Notes under the pieces: generated by a model
Told to the model about the DNA's origin: nothing
Database searches by the model: none
What the model saw: the letters and a program-made list of their open reading frames with translations, nothing else
Source of the DNA: Vagococcus allomyrinae
GTDB lineage: Bacteria; Bacillota; Bacilli; Lactobacillales; Vagococcaceae
Direction of reading: 5' to 3'
Assembly: GCF_017829975.1 (NCBI RefSeq)
Contig: NZ_JAEEGA010000009.1
Span: 172,688 to 236,687, forward strand
DNA length: 64,000 nt
In this document: one piece after another, positions 1 through 8,836 of the stretch
Numbering within the stretch: the first letter of the stretch is position 1
Layout: the number at the start of each line of letters is the position of its first letter
Translations under genes and position numbers: made by a program

Positions 1-753
1 GAGTTGACCAGTGGGATTATTAGAGGCTATCAAAACATGAATTTAGGCGGATATATCGCCATTTCCTCCAATAACTTGAAATTGTCAACACCTCAGATGA
101 TTGCCGATTTAGTCAAAGCAGAAATGACAACTGCTTCGACACCTGTCGCTTTGCATTTAGATCATGGTAAAAGTTTTGAAGATGTAAAAGCTTGCATTGC
201 CGCAGGGTTTACCTCAATTATGATTGATGCCTCTCACTTGCCTTTTGAAGAGAATATTAAAGAGGTTCAACGAACCGTTGACTATTGTCACTTTTTTGGC
301 ATACCTGTTGAAGCTGAGCTAGGAGCGATTCAAGGAAAAGAGGACGATCATGTGCTAGCAACAGACGCTAAAACAAAGGTGGCAGATGTTGCTGAATTTG
401 TTGAAAAAACGGGTTGTGATTTATTAGCTGTTTCAATCGGCAACGTTCACGGCATGGATTTAACGCCTAACTTGGACTTTCCCTTGCTAGCAGAAATCGC
501 CCAAGAGTCGACAGTGCCACTTGTTCTCCATGGCGGATCGGGAATACCTTTTGATCAGGTGAGACGGGCAAAGGGGCACAATGTCATCAAAGTCAATTAC
601 GGGTCTGATTTAAGACAAGCCTTTATCAGTACTTTTGGACAAGCCTACGAAAAAAATCACAAGACATTTGATCTGATGGCATTGTCAGGGGATGCCATTG
701 CCAATGTCACGGCACGAGTCAAGACCATTATTAATGAGGTTAATATGAGCTAG
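1..753 (+). CDS. Class II ketose-bisphosphate aldolase (GatY/KbaY/Fba family), 5' end outside window
   Basis: The reading frame is open to base 1, so the N-terminus (roughly 40 residues by comparison with the 293-residue homologue at 42650) lies outside the window. Visible family motifs, counted from the TTG at base 4, are HLDHG (about residues 51-55, catalytic Asp and zinc-binding His), VEAELG (102-107), NVHG (147-150) and LHGGSG (175-180). The family cleaves fructose- or tagatose-1,6-bisphosphate-type ketoses to DHAP and an aldehyde using zinc. It is followed after 17 bases by a PRD regulator and a mannose-type PTS, so it probably acts on the ketose phosphate derived from that PTS substrate. 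The KINxxTD-type phosphate-binding segment reads KVNYGSD. Substrate is unknown. The operon probably starts upstream of the window. Confidence 0.9.
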   Translation, partial: ELTSGIIRGYQNMNLGGYIAISSNNLKLSTPQMIADLVKAEMTTASTPVALHLDHGKSFEDVKACIAAGFTSIMIDASHLPFEENIKEVQRTVDYCHFFGIPVEAELGAIQGKEDDHVLATDAKTKVADVAEFVEKTGCDLLAVSIGNVHGMDLTPNLDFPLLAEIAQESTVPLVLHGGSGIPFDQVRRAKGHNVIKVNYGSDLRQAFISTFGQAYEKNHKTFDLMALSGDAIANVTARVKTIINEVNMS

Positions 754-770
754 GAAAGTGGGGATGACAG

Positions 771-2684
771 GTGTTAAATCAGCGACAGTTAGAGATGGTT
801 AGAGAATTTGAAAAAAATAGTCCATCGTACCTTAGTGCCAACGATTTAGTGAAGAAATTTGACGTCAGTATGAGGACGGTGCAATCGGACATAAAAAACA
901 TACGAGAGTTTTTCAAAGGAGATAAGTGGGGGGAATTTATTTCCACTGCATCAAAGGGAAGTAAACTCGTGATTTTCGATCAGTCTCAGTTCGACGATCG
1001 AATAAAGGAGGCTTGTGGAGACACGATTGTCTCGAAATTAATTGATCAAACAGATCGTGTCCGCAAATTGATTGTGACACTCTTAAATCAAAAAAAATAT
1101 GTAAGTCGTCAGTTTTTAATGAACAAGATATTTGTTTCTGTTTCGACCCTTACATTGGATTTGAATGAAGCTAATCAATACGTTCAATCATATAATCTGC
1201 AGATTGAGCGCAAACCTAAATTGGGCATTAGAATAACGGGGGATGAAAGTGATCGGCGTAGGTGTCTCGTAAAGTTAGGCAACTTGGAACTGATTACTGA
1301 CGAACATCGCATTCAAGCTCAAGAAAGCGACCGCCAGGAAATCGAAAAGATCTTGGTAGGTGTTTTATTGAAGCAACAGCATCATATTTCTGATACTGTC
1401 TTTCAAAATTTAATTGTCCATATTGATATGGCGATTAAACGAATGGGTCGAGGATTTTACTTGCAACATGATCGAAAAGAATTAGGAGAAGAATTTTCAA
1501 GTGAATACGGAGCGGCCAAAGAAATTTTTGAAAAACTGAGCCATCGCTTGCACTTTTTGATACGAGAAGATGAAATAAACAACTTGGCCATTTATTTAAA
1601 AGGAAAAAGTGACTATGAGGAGAACGGGTATATATCTAAAGAAGTGAATAATTTTATTTTATTGGCTCTTAGAGAAATTAACGATAAGTTTGACATTGAT
1701 TTCACTCAAGAAATCGATTTGCGAATCGCTTTGGCCCTACATCTGATGCCATTGATGACTCGCTTGGAATACGACATGCAAAATGAAAATCGTTTACTGG
1801 ATCAGATTAAGCAATCTTTTCCTTTAGCGTTTGACATCGCAGTGTACATGTCCTTGCTATTGCGAGAATTTTACGGAAAACAGATCGAAGAGGGCGAAAT
1901 AGCATATCTGGCCATTTATTTTAATCAATATTTGGCCAAGTACAATAATATTACCGGGAAACAACGAGTCTTAATTATTACCAGTTTGAAACGCAGTGAA
2001 AGCATTCTATTGCGTCAACGCTTTGTCACGTGGTTTGCCAATGAAATATCAGTCTTAACTTTAGCAAATGTCACAGAATTAGCGGAAATTGCGATCGAAG
2101 ATTACGATGTCCTGTTTACAACCGATCAAAATAAACTGACAGAGAATTTAGGCGCAATCTTAATCAGCTTTTTTCCAAGCGAAAGTGAATATTCAAAGAT
2201 TAAATTAGCGATTGATGGCTTTAAAGGAAAAATGGAAATCGTCAATTTATTTAAAAAAGAGCTCTTTTACTATGGTCATTTAGCTACTAAAAAGGACGTC
2301 CTAACCAAATTGAGCAAGCTTTCCAAAGAACAGGTCAAGGGGGCAGAAATGGAATTATTAACTGCCATTCAATTGAGGGAAGACCACGGCAGTAGTTATT
2401 TTGGAAATCATATTGCCTTGCCACACCCCATTAATCCCTTTACAGTGGAGACCTTTGTGTCAGTGGCTTTATTGGATCAAATGATTGACTGGGATCGGGA
2501 TCAGAACAAAGTACAGCTGGTTATGCTGGTGGTGATCGAAAAAAATAATGCGAAAGTCTTTCAACTTTGGAATTATTTAGCCAAAATTATTCAAGAAAAA
2601 GGATTTGCTGAAAGCCTATTGAAAAATCCTAGTTTTGATTATTTTCAGCTGAGGTTAAGCCAAGTGTTGGACGACTACATTTAA
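771..2684 (+). CDS. PRD-containing transcriptional regulator, MtlR/BglG type with C-terminal EIIA domain
   Basis: 637 residues with a GTG start preceded by GGAAAGTGGGG. Domain order: N-terminal winged HTH (about 1-70), second HTH-like segment (about 95-160), two PRD domains (about 175-400), an EIIB-like segment (about 395-480) and an EIIA domain of the mannitol/fructose type to the C-terminus. The EIIA phosphorylation motif ALPHP is present, with His at residue 552. The EIIB-like segment has ITSLKRSES where active members carry a Cys, so that domain may no longer be phosphorylated. Proteins of this class are DNA-binding activators tuned by PTS phosphorylation. It sits between an aldolase and the mannose-type EIIA gene in the same direction, so it probably controls this operon. 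Confidence 0.9.
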   Translation: MLNQRQLEMVREFEKNSPSYLSANDLVKKFDVSMRTVQSDIKNIREFFKGDKWGEFISTASKGSKLVIFDQSQFDDRIKEACGDTIVSKLIDQTDRVRKLIVTLLNQKKYVSRQFLMNKIFVSVSTLTLDLNEANQYVQSYNLQIERKPKLGIRITGDESDRRRCLVKLGNLELITDEHRIQAQESDRQEIEKILVGVLLKQQHHISDTVFQNLIVHIDMAIKRMGRGFYLQHDRKELGEEFSSEYGAAKEIFEKLSHRLHFLIREDEINNLAIYLKGKSDYEENGYISKEVNNFILLALREINDKFDIDFTQEIDLRIALALHLMPLMTRLEYDMQNENRLLDQIKQSFPLAFDIAVYMSLLLREFYGKQIEEGEIAYLAIYFNQYLAKYNNITGKQRVLIITSLKRSESILLRQRFVTWFANEISVLTLANVTELAEIAIEDYDVLFTTDQNKLTENLGAILISFFPSESEYSKIKLAIDGFKGKMEIVNLFKKELFYYGHLATKKDVLTKLSKLSKEQVKGAEMELLTAIQLREDHGSSYFGNHIALPHPINPFTVETFVSVALLDQMIDWDRDQNKVQLVMLVVIEKNNAKVFQLWNYLAKIIQEKGFAESLLKNPSFDYFQLRLSQVLDDYI

Positions 2685-2735
2685 GAACTGCGGAATATAG
2701 AATAAATAACAGGTGGATAACAGGAGGAAGAGTAG

Positions 2736-3146
2736 ATGGAAATTGTATTAATTTCACATGGTGAGCTGGCAAAGAGTATGCTGGAAAGTGCTCAGATGAT
2801 CATAGGTGAGCAGGAAAAGGTGGTAGCCTTTGGTTTATATCCTAAAGATGATATCAATCAATTAAAGGAAAAGTTACAGCAGACGTTTAGCCAATTTGAA
2901 CAAGGGGAAGAGATTGTCTGTTTAACTGATTTATTTAGTGGCAGCCCTTTTAATGCGGCAGTATCTTTGATGGGTGACTTTCCTATCTACCACATGACCG
3001 GAATGAACTTAGCCCTTGTTCTAGAGACCCTGATGACGAGAGCGGGAGGGCAATCCATTGAAGAACTGAGGACAAAGTTGCCAAAGCAGATTCCCACGAT
3101 GATTGTCGACGTTAACAAATATTTAGAACAAGAATTAACAGACTAA
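2736..3146 (+). CDS. PTS EIIA component, mannose/fructose/sorbose family
   Basis: 136 residues, the full length of a stand-alone EIIA(Man) domain. The N-terminus reads MEIVLISHGELA, with the phosphorylatable His at residue 8. The protein takes phosphate from HPr and passes it to the EIIB encoded next. Its ribosome site is CAGGAGGAAG. It is the first of four consecutive EII genes (A, B, C, D as separate proteins), the usual layout for this PTS family. A 51-base gap separates it from the regulator and holds no terminator hairpin, so cotranscription with the upstream genes is likely. Confidence 0.94.
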   Translation: MEIVLISHGELAKSMLESAQMIIGEQEKVVAFGLYPKDDINQLKEKLQQTFSQFEQGEEIVCLTDLFSGSPFNAAVSLMGDFPIYHMTGMNLALVLETLMTRAGGQSIEELRTKLPKQIPTMIVDVNKYLEQELTD

Positions 3147-3163
3147 GAAAAGAGGAACTAAGG

Positions 3164-3640
3164 ATGAAAAATATTATTTTTGCACGAGTTGATGATCGCC
3201 TCATTCATGGAGAAGTTGTGACTGCTTGGGCACCTACTTACAGCATCAATCACATCATCATCATTGATGATGTAGTAGCCCTAGATACCTTTCAAAAGCG
3301 AGTATTAAAGGCTTTGGCACCAACAGGAGTCAGAGTGGATGCCTATACGACAGAGGAAGGTATTGCTGAATTGAGTAAAACTTATAACGAAAAAGAACGA
3401 GTTCTGTTACTCACTAAAACCCCTATCACTTATGCCAAATTAGTTGAAGGAGGAATCGAATTACCGCAAGTGAACTTAGGGGGCATGGGAATCAGGGGAG
3501 AACGTCAAACCTTTATCAAGAATGTGGCCTGTGATGAAGCAGAAATTGCTGCTATTCGCAAGATGGTTGATAAAGGGATTCATGTCTTTTATCAGTTGGT
3601 ACCGGAGCAGCGTTTAATAGAAATCACGAATCTACTTTAG
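3164..3640 (+). CDS. PTS EIIB component, mannose/fructose/sorbose family
   Basis: 158 residues. The motif RVDDRLIHGEV at residues 8-18 is the family signature, with the phosphorylated His at position 15. It receives phosphate from the EIIA encoded 18 bases upstream and phosphorylates the sugar or alditol brought in by the EIIC/EIID pair. The length is that of a single EIIB domain; there is no fusion to EIIA as in E. coli ManX. NLGGMGIRGER (about residues 106-116) is the conserved segment near the end of the domain. Confidence 0.94.
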   Translation: MKNIIFARVDDRLIHGEVVTAWAPTYSINHIIIIDDVVALDTFQKRVLKALAPTGVRVDAYTTEEGIAELSKTYNEKERVLLLTKTPITYAKLVEGGIELPQVNLGGMGIRGERQTFIKNVACDEAEIAAIRKMVDKGIHVFYQLVPEQRLIEITNLL

Positions 3641-3651
3641 GAGGAAGGAAC

Positions 3652-4416
3652 ATGACAATTTTTCAAGCATTTTTATGTGGTCTGATTTACTTTTTTGCCA
3701 TTGGCAATTTGCCCTTTGTTGGCCTTTGGACCCTTCAACGTCCCTTAGTCTGTGGCTTTATTACTGGGATTGTCTTAGGCGATCCATTGATGGGAGCTAT
3801 GACAGGGGCGACGATTAATTTGGTTTATCTAGGGTTCATCTCTGCTGGTGGCAGTATGCCAGCGGATATGGCATTGGCGGGAATTCTTGGAACCGCCTTC
3901 GCTATTACTGGCGGACTCGATGCTCAAACCGCTTTGTCGGTTGCGGTGCCGATTGGTTTACTGGGAACCTTTGTCTGGTATGCCCGCATGACCTTTGGTT
4001 CGATCTTTGTTCACGTAGCTGATAGCTACATTGAAAAAGGAGAATACAGCAAAATTTGGCGGGCTAATGTCTTGTACCCACAGCTTTTGACAGCCTTAAT
4101 AACGGTGATTCCGTGTGGCTTAGCTGCTTATTTTGGCGCCAGCTACATTTCTGGTTTAATCGAGGCCTTAAGCGGCAATGTGCTAACCATCTTCACTGTT
4201 ATCGGTGGCTTGATGCCAGCGCTAGGGGTAGCGATTACCTTGCAATACATTTTTAAAGGGGAAGCCAAAGTCTTCTTATTTTTAGGCTTTATCTTGGCAG
4301 TCTATTCTGGTCTTGATTTATTACCGTTAGGCATTATAGCTGGTTTAGTTGCCGTTGTTTACGTGCAGTTAAAAGGAAATAAACAAGAGGAGGAAGATCA
4401 CTATGAGTACGAATAA
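3652..4416 (+). CDS. PTS EIIC component, mannose/fructose/sorbose family
   Basis: 254-residue hydrophobic protein with several membrane segments and conserved glycine-rich stretches such as the ones around GDPLMGAMTGA and LGFISAGGSMPADM, typical of EIIC(Man). With EIID it forms the membrane channel that moves the substrate. It begins 11 bases after EIIB with a GGAGGAAGGAAC ribosome site. The last 14 bases overlap the start of the EIID gene, suggesting translational coupling. Confidence 0.94.
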   Translation: MTIFQAFLCGLIYFFAIGNLPFVGLWTLQRPLVCGFITGIVLGDPLMGAMTGATINLVYLGFISAGGSMPADMALAGILGTAFAITGGLDAQTALSVAVPIGLLGTFVWYARMTFGSIFVHVADSYIEKGEYSKIWRANVLYPQLLTALITVIPCGLAAYFGASYISGLIEALSGNVLTIFTVIGGLMPALGVAITLQYIFKGEAKVFLFLGFILAVYSGLDLLPLGIIAGLVAVVYVQLKGNKQEEEDHYEYE

Positions 4417-5239
4417 ACCGGAAGAAAGCGTCATTCGCAAAAAAGATCTCGTTCGTTCATGGTTGATTTGGGAAAACTTGCCTCAGACCTGCTACAACTA
4501 CGAACGGATGATGGGACAGGCTGTCGCCCACGTTTTTGTTCCTATTGCGAAACGTCTGTATCACGACGAACCCGAAAAGAAGAAAGCCATGATGAAACGG
4601 GAAATCGAATTTTTTAATGTCCATATTGAATTTGGTTCGTGTATCATTGGCATGATTATCGCCTTAGAGGAGCAAAAAGCCAAAGGCAAAGAAATACCCG
4701 ATGAATTTATTACTAGCTTAAAAACCTCTCTGATGGGGCCTTTATCAGGCATCGGCGATACCATTTTCCAAGGTGTATTAATTCCTATTTTGTTGGCAAT
4801 CTGCATAGACTTAACTTTAAAAGGAACGATTTGGGGGTCAATTATTTTCGCTGTCACAATGATTGCCATTGCTTGGAGTATGAGCTACGCCAACTTTATG
4901 TTTGGCTATCGAGCAGGGGCAGAAGCGATTATGGATTTCCTTGAAAAGGGAATTTTAAATAAAATTTTGTTAGGTGCTGAAGTTATGGGATGTATGGTGA
5001 TGGGAGGCTTGATTTCGAACTACGTCAAGATGCACGTGGCTTTGGAAATAGTCAGCTCTACCACAACGTTTAAGATCCAGGAGCAATTCTTGGATAAGGT
5101 CATTCCTAATATTTTACCGTTTGCTTTTACCATGCTAGTCTACTTTTTAATGAAAAAAGGGTGGTCTTCTCTGAAAGTAATTGGAGCGATCATTGTCATC
5201 GGGATTATTGGCGGCTTATTTGGTATTTTAGGCGCCTAA
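4403..5239 (+). CDS. PTS EIID component, mannose/fructose/sorbose family
   Basis: 278 residues. The N-terminal cytoplasmic part has the family features QTCYNYERMMGQ and an FFNVHIEFGS segment, followed by SLMGPLSGIGDT and membrane segments in the C-terminal half. EIID is found only in the mannose PTS family and pairs with EIIC. The start lies inside the last codons of the EIIC gene, after a GAGGAGGAAG ribosome site. Confidence 0.94.
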   Translation: MSTNKPEESVIRKKDLVRSWLIWENLPQTCYNYERMMGQAVAHVFVPIAKRLYHDEPEKKKAMMKREIEFFNVHIEFGSCIIGMIIALEEQKAKGKEIPDEFITSLKTSLMGPLSGIGDTIFQGVLIPILLAICIDLTLKGTIWGSIIFAVTMIAIAWSMSYANFMFGYRAGAEAIMDFLEKGILNKILLGAEVMGCMVMGGLISNYVKMHVALEIVSSTTTFKIQEQFLDKVIPNILPFAFTMLVYFLMKKGWSSLKVIGAIIVIGIIGGLFGILGA

Positions 5240-5260
5240 ATTGAGAGAGGAGAACGTAAG

Positions 5261-6304
5261 ATGAAAGCAATTGTCATTACTGACGTGAAAACAATTGAGA
5301 TTCAAGAATTACCACTGCCCGTCATAAGAGCCGACGAGGTATTGGTTAAAATACGGGCTAACGGCCTTTGTACTAACGATGTTCGTGACTATCTAGGAGA
5401 GACAAAGTGGTCTTATCCGCGGGTCGGTGGTCACGAATTTAGTGGGGAGATTGTTGAAGTGGGAGTTGAGGTTAACCCAGCTCATTTTCAGGTAGGAGAC
5501 CATGTTGTCAAGTACATCATCCCGGCTTGTGGCGAATGTCATTATTGCAAAACAGGCAGAGAAAACTTGTGCGTGCACATTTATACCAGCCCTACTTTTA
5601 AAAATACGGAAGGTCTATCTGGTTTTTTCGGAATGGCAGAGTTTATGGCTGTTAAAAGTCAAGATTTATATAAATACCCGCAAGAGCTTTCTTTTATCAC
5701 CAGTTCCTTTACAGAACCTTTAGCCTGTGTTGTTAATAGTGTGGAGCGAGCAAAACTGCTTTTAGGACAAGATGTTTTGGTCATGGGGGGCGGTGTGATG
5801 GGATTGATGCACGTTATGTTGGCTAAGCTACAGGGGACCCGTGTTATTTTAAGTGAACCAAATCCAGAGCGTCGCCGCTTAGGCCAACAATTAGGGGCAG
5901 ATCTTACGTTTGACCCAACCGTTGGCGATCCCATTGAATTTCTGAAGGAAAACACCCAAGGAAGAGGGGCAGATGTGGTCTTCAATACAACTGCTCATCC
6001 TAAATTGGCCATACAGGCCATGGCTTTTACGAGTAGTGGGGGTCAAACCTATCTCTTTAGTTCCATGCATCCCAATGAGTCAGTCTTAACAGATATGGGG
6101 GCTCTTCATTCTTTGGAAAAAGTGGTGACAGGAACAGTCAGTCCAACTATCAGAACTTTTTATCAGGCAGTTCAACTAATTGCCAAAGGGATCGTCGACG
6201 TTCAACCACTGTTGGACCAAACCTTTGACTACCGAGAAGCGGTGGCGGCTTTTGAGTATGCTGCTCGAGCAGAAACATTCAAAACGGTGATAACCTTTGA
6301 TTAA
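5261..6304 (+). CDS. Zinc-dependent MDR alcohol/polyol dehydrogenase
   Basis: 347 residues, medium-chain dehydrogenase family. Catalytic zinc ligands are Cys37 and the GGHE motif (His58, Glu59); a structural zinc lobe CGECHYCKTGRENLC follows. The Rossmann turn is VLVMGGGVMG. Such enzymes oxidise a secondary alcohol with NAD(P). Placed between a PTS and a xylulokinase-like gene, it probably oxidises the imported alditol phosphate or free polyol to a ketose. Sorbitol, galactitol-phosphate and threonine dehydrogenases are all close families, so the substrate is left open. The usual GICGTD around the first zinc ligand reads GLCTND here. Confidence 0.88.
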   Translation: MKAIVITDVKTIEIQELPLPVIRADEVLVKIRANGLCTNDVRDYLGETKWSYPRVGGHEFSGEIVEVGVEVNPAHFQVGDHVVKYIIPACGECHYCKTGRENLCVHIYTSPTFKNTEGLSGFFGMAEFMAVKSQDLYKYPQELSFITSSFTEPLACVVNSVERAKLLLGQDVLVMGGGVMGLMHVMLAKLQGTRVILSEPNPERRRLGQQLGADLTFDPTVGDPIEFLKENTQGRGADVVFNTTAHPKLAIQAMAFTSSGGQTYLFSSMHPNESVLTDMGALHSLEKVVTGTVSPTIRTFYQAVQLIAKGIVDVQPLLDQTFDYREAVAAFEYAARAETFKTVITFD

Positions 6305-6325
6305 CAGTAAGAGAGGATGAGTGAC

Positions 6326-7795
6326 ATGCGTCAGAAATACATTGGGATAGATATTGGCACCTCTTCAATTAAATTTGCTGTTGTCACGAATCAACTAAGG
6401 TCCCTCTTATCTTTTCAAAAGGCTTATACATACGTAACACCACGAAAAGGTTGGTCGGAAATTGAGCCGGATCAGTGGATCATCATTGTCATGGAGGGAA
6501 TAAAAGAGATTCTCTCCCAATTTCCTCCACAAGAGATTGCTGGAATTGGGCTAACTGGACAAATGCATACGACAGCCTTTATTGATGGAAAAATGCAATC
6601 CATTCGACCGGCAATTATGTGGAATGATATGCGAACCAAGGAATTGATTCCTCAAATAAAATCTGAGTTAGCCCAAAGTAAACAGACGACCTCATTGGCT
6701 AAAATCGTCTCAACGGGAAGTCCCTTAGCAAATGTGTTGTGGATGAAGCAAAATGAACCGGAGTCATTTGCTCAATTGAGTCATTTCTTAATCGCGAAAG
6801 ACTACATTGTGATGAAACTAACTGGGGCGATTTCCACCGATCATTGTGACGCTTCCACAACGTCAATGTATGATGTTGAAGCGGAGAGGTGGTCATCAGC
6901 GGTCCAAACGTTATTTGGGTTAAGCCCCTCACTTTTCCCCCCCATTAATGCCAGTTCTCAATTGGTGGGAAGGTTAACGCCAGCCGTTCAAAAGGAATTA
7001 GGCATATCCGTCGCTATACCTGTAACAGCTGGCACGGGAGATAATGTGGCGGCCGCCTTAGCCTCGGGAAGCTTTGCCAATGAACAACCCTTATTGTCTT
7101 TAGGTACATCTGGTGTTGTGGCAGTTCCAAATAATCGGATGAAGTTAAAACCAGTTGGTAAAAATGTCGTAGTCAAAATTAGGCCTGAAGATCATCAAAT
7201 TCTCACACAAGGGACCGTACAATCAGGTGCTAATACTAATAGCTGGTGGTTGGCAGATATTTTAAAGACCACTGATTATCAATCAGAGCAAAAAGCCATT
7301 TCACAAGGAGCTCTAGGCATCAATAAGGTGATCTTTTTCCCTCATTTGAAAGGGGAAAAAATATTGTTCGCCAATCCCTCACTTCGAGGTGCCTTTGTAG
7401 GACTTAGTCTAGAAACCACTCGAGCAGAAATTTATCAGGCATTGCTTGAAGGGGTTGGCTTTGGTTTAAAGCAGTTATTTGCAGTCATGAAAAATGAAGC
7501 CCCACCAGATTATTTTACTCTTGTAGGTGGAGGTGCGAAAAGTGAACTGTGGGGACAAATATTGGCTAATATCTTTAATTGCCCGATGAAGCAAGTCAAG
7601 GAGTCACAAGATGCCGTCTATGGAGCAGCTATCCTGGCAATTTTGGGTGTCGAAGGAGAGTTTTTGGCCTATGGAAAGAGCCATGTGATGATAGAACCTA
7701 CAGAAGCATTAGTAAAACGATATGAAGTGAGCTATCAACGCTATTTAAAATTAGTTGAGGCCATGCTCTCTTATACAAAGGAGGTAGCACCATGA
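6326..7795 (+). CDS. xylB: FGGY-family carbohydrate kinase, xylulokinase-like
   Basis: About 489 residues. Motifs: YIGIDIGTSSIK (ATP phosphate loop), LTGQMHT, IMWNDMRT, LSLGTSGV and the C-terminal VGGGAKSELW, all matching XylB-type kinases, which phosphorylate D-xylulose at C5. The ATG at 6326 is preferred because an upstream in-frame ATG at 6317 touches the GAGAGG ribosome site. A kinase next to a phosphorylating PTS is unusual, because the PTS already supplies a phosphate. It may serve a non-phosphorylated ketose, a second phosphorylation giving a bisphosphate for the aldolase at the start of the operon, or another substrate. The gene symbol marks family resemblance only. Confidence 0.8.
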   Translation: MRQKYIGIDIGTSSIKFAVVTNQLRSLLSFQKAYTYVTPRKGWSEIEPDQWIIIVMEGIKEILSQFPPQEIAGIGLTGQMHTTAFIDGKMQSIRPAIMWNDMRTKELIPQIKSELAQSKQTTSLAKIVSTGSPLANVLWMKQNEPESFAQLSHFLIAKDYIVMKLTGAISTDHCDASTTSMYDVEAERWSSAVQTLFGLSPSLFPPINASSQLVGRLTPAVQKELGISVAIPVTAGTGDNVAAALASGSFANEQPLLSLGTSGVVAVPNNRMKLKPVGKNVVVKIRPEDHQILTQGTVQSGANTNSWWLADILKTTDYQSEQKAISQGALGINKVIFFPHLKGEKILFANPSLRGAFVGLSLETTRAEIYQALLEGVGFGLKQLFAVMKNEAPPDYFTLVGGGAKSELWGQILANIFNCPMKQVKESQDAVYGAAILAILGVEGEFLAYGKSHVMIEPTEALVKRYEVSYQRYLKLVEAMLSYTKEVAP

Positions 7796-8343
7796 CATCT
7801 TGTTTGATTTGCGATCGCCCAGTGAGATTTTTTAAGTTCAAATGTCAAAATGGATGTGTCTGTAAAAAGTGTTACGAAGTTGTCAGCCTTAATTTTACAC
7901 AAATTATTACAGATAAAAACGAGGCGGAATTATTGAGGATATACACAGCTGCTCAAGCAGAAGAACATCAAGCGGCTTTCGATATCACGCGTCGAATAAA
8001 CCAGTTCATTTTATTTGATGATCTGCGCCAGTTGATATGTTTACCCAATCATCCCAACTACGCTCATTCAGCCTTAGGGCCAGAATATTATTCTTTATCT
8101 GATGTGAAGAACTGTAAAAAAATAGAAGTGAAAACAAAAAAAGATGACAAGGTTCTGGGAACTATCAAGGTCCTCATCGAATTTGTCGATTCGCAACTTA
8201 AGCGGGAAATATGGTTGTTGAAAAAGCCAATTGCTTGTGACAGCCTTCCCTACCAAACCATGAGAGGCTTAGCTGAGAAAATAGTGCAAGAACTGGCTAA
8301 CACAAATGAACGAGTGAAAGAAAGTGACCGTATCGTAAAATAG
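7792..8343 (+). CDS. Zinc-ribbon protein of unknown function (DUF4428-like N-terminus)
   Basis: 183 residues. Start codon overlaps the kinase stop (ATGA), so it is the last gene of the first PTS operon. The N-terminus has paired CxxC motifs (Cys4/Cys7 and Cys24/Cys27), with Cys18 and Cys22 also present, forming a likely zinc ribbon like that of DUF4428 proteins. The remaining 150 residues are soluble and end in a charged tail; no catalytic motif was recognised. Its place at the end of a sugar operon may be incidental. A strong terminator follows at 8382. Confidence 0.75.
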   Translation: MTSCLICDRPVRFFKFKCQNGCVCKKCYEVVSLNFTQIITDKNEAELLRIYTAAQAEEHQAAFDITRRINQFILFDDLRQLICLPNHPNYAHSALGPEYYSLSDVKNCKKIEVKTKKDDKVLGTIKVLIEFVDSQLKREIWLLKKPIACDSLPYQTMRGLAEKIVQELANTNERVKESDRIVK

Positions 8344-8381
8344 CTACAGCTTAGTCAGTAGTATGATTAAATTGATTGCTA

Positions 8382-8432
8382 AAAAATACTGAGATAGTCG
8401 TCGTTTTTTGATCACGATCTCAGTATTTTTTT
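8382..8432 (+). terminator. Intrinsic terminator of the first PTS operon
   Basis: Perfect 14-base inverted repeat: AAAAATACTGAGAT at 8382-8395 pairs with ATCTCAGTATTTTT at 8417-8430, with a 21-base loop and T-rich end. The A-rich left arm means it could also stop transcription from the other side. Confidence 0.88.
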
Positions 8433-8440
8433 CAAAAGAA

Positions 8441-8600
8441 TAGCCCCCAGTCGGTAAACTGGAGGCAGGAGGTTTTTCATGAAAAAAGTTTGTTGGGAGG
8501 TGTTTGTTGGTATACTTATATACTAAGCAAATTATTTGAAGAAGCTGTGAAAGAGATTCTATAAAAAGAAGACGAATCGATTAAAAAAAAGTGACTATAT
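8441..8600 (+). repeat. Hairpin/short-ORF repeat element, copy 1 (possible decayed Fst-type toxin locus)
   Basis: Diverged copy of the element at 35921, 59447 and 63218. It opens with a hairpin (GCCCCCAGT at 8443-8451, ACTGGAGGC at 8457-8465, one mismatch), then AGGAGG and an ATG at 8479. The ORF 8479-8526 reads MKKVCWEVFVGILIY and stops. After a frame change the DNA reads ILSKLFEEAVKEIL. A charged start, hydrophobic middle with FVG, then an amphipathic charged tail is the layout of Fst-family type I toxins. The repeat relation is seen directly; the toxin identity is inference and this copy looks inactive. Confidence 0.55.
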
Positions 8601-8608
8601 ATATCATG

Positions 8609-8699
8609 TTAAATAATCAGACCTCAAGAGTGGCACTTTCAGCTTTTTACTAGCCGCAAGTTTAACGGTAAAGAAGGATTATTTAATAGGAACTATCTA
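8609..8699. repeat. MITE-like palindromic repeat, copy A
   Basis: Bounded by inverted ends TTAAATAATC (8609-8618) and GATTATTTAA (8678-8687), followed by AGGAACTAT. The interior shares AAGAG, ACTTTCAG and AAGTTTAACGGTAAAG with the copy at 51108; the right end recurs inverted at 27371. No ORF. The size and terminal symmetry suggest a small non-autonomous element. Confidence 0.8.
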
Positions 8700-8780
8700 T
8701 ATTGAATAATACGTGTACTCAGGGCAACTAAGGCAGGCGAAGAATAATGTCGAGAAAATATAGAAACCACTAAAAAGTCT

Positions 8781-8809
8781 TTGACAACGCTTTCGACATA
8801 TGTTAAATT
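8781..8809 (+). promoter_or_regulatory. Promoter of the beta-glucoside-type PTS operon with overlapping cre site
   Basis: Perfect -35 TTGACA (8781-8786), 17-base spacer, -10 TAAATT (8804-8809). A cre-like CcpA site TGACAACGCTTTCG (8782-8795) overlaps the -35 and matches the TGWNANCGNTNWCA pattern at 13 of 14 positions, predicting repression by glucose. Confidence 0.82.
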
Positions 8810-8836
8810 GTAGGTAACAAAGGAATTAAATAGTTC

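Noticed and set aside
8609..8699. Possible CRISPR or tRNA-like structure in the repeat-rich gap
   Set aside because: There is no regular repeat-spacer series and no cloverleaf; the repeats are a palindromic element and a two-unit tandem duplication.
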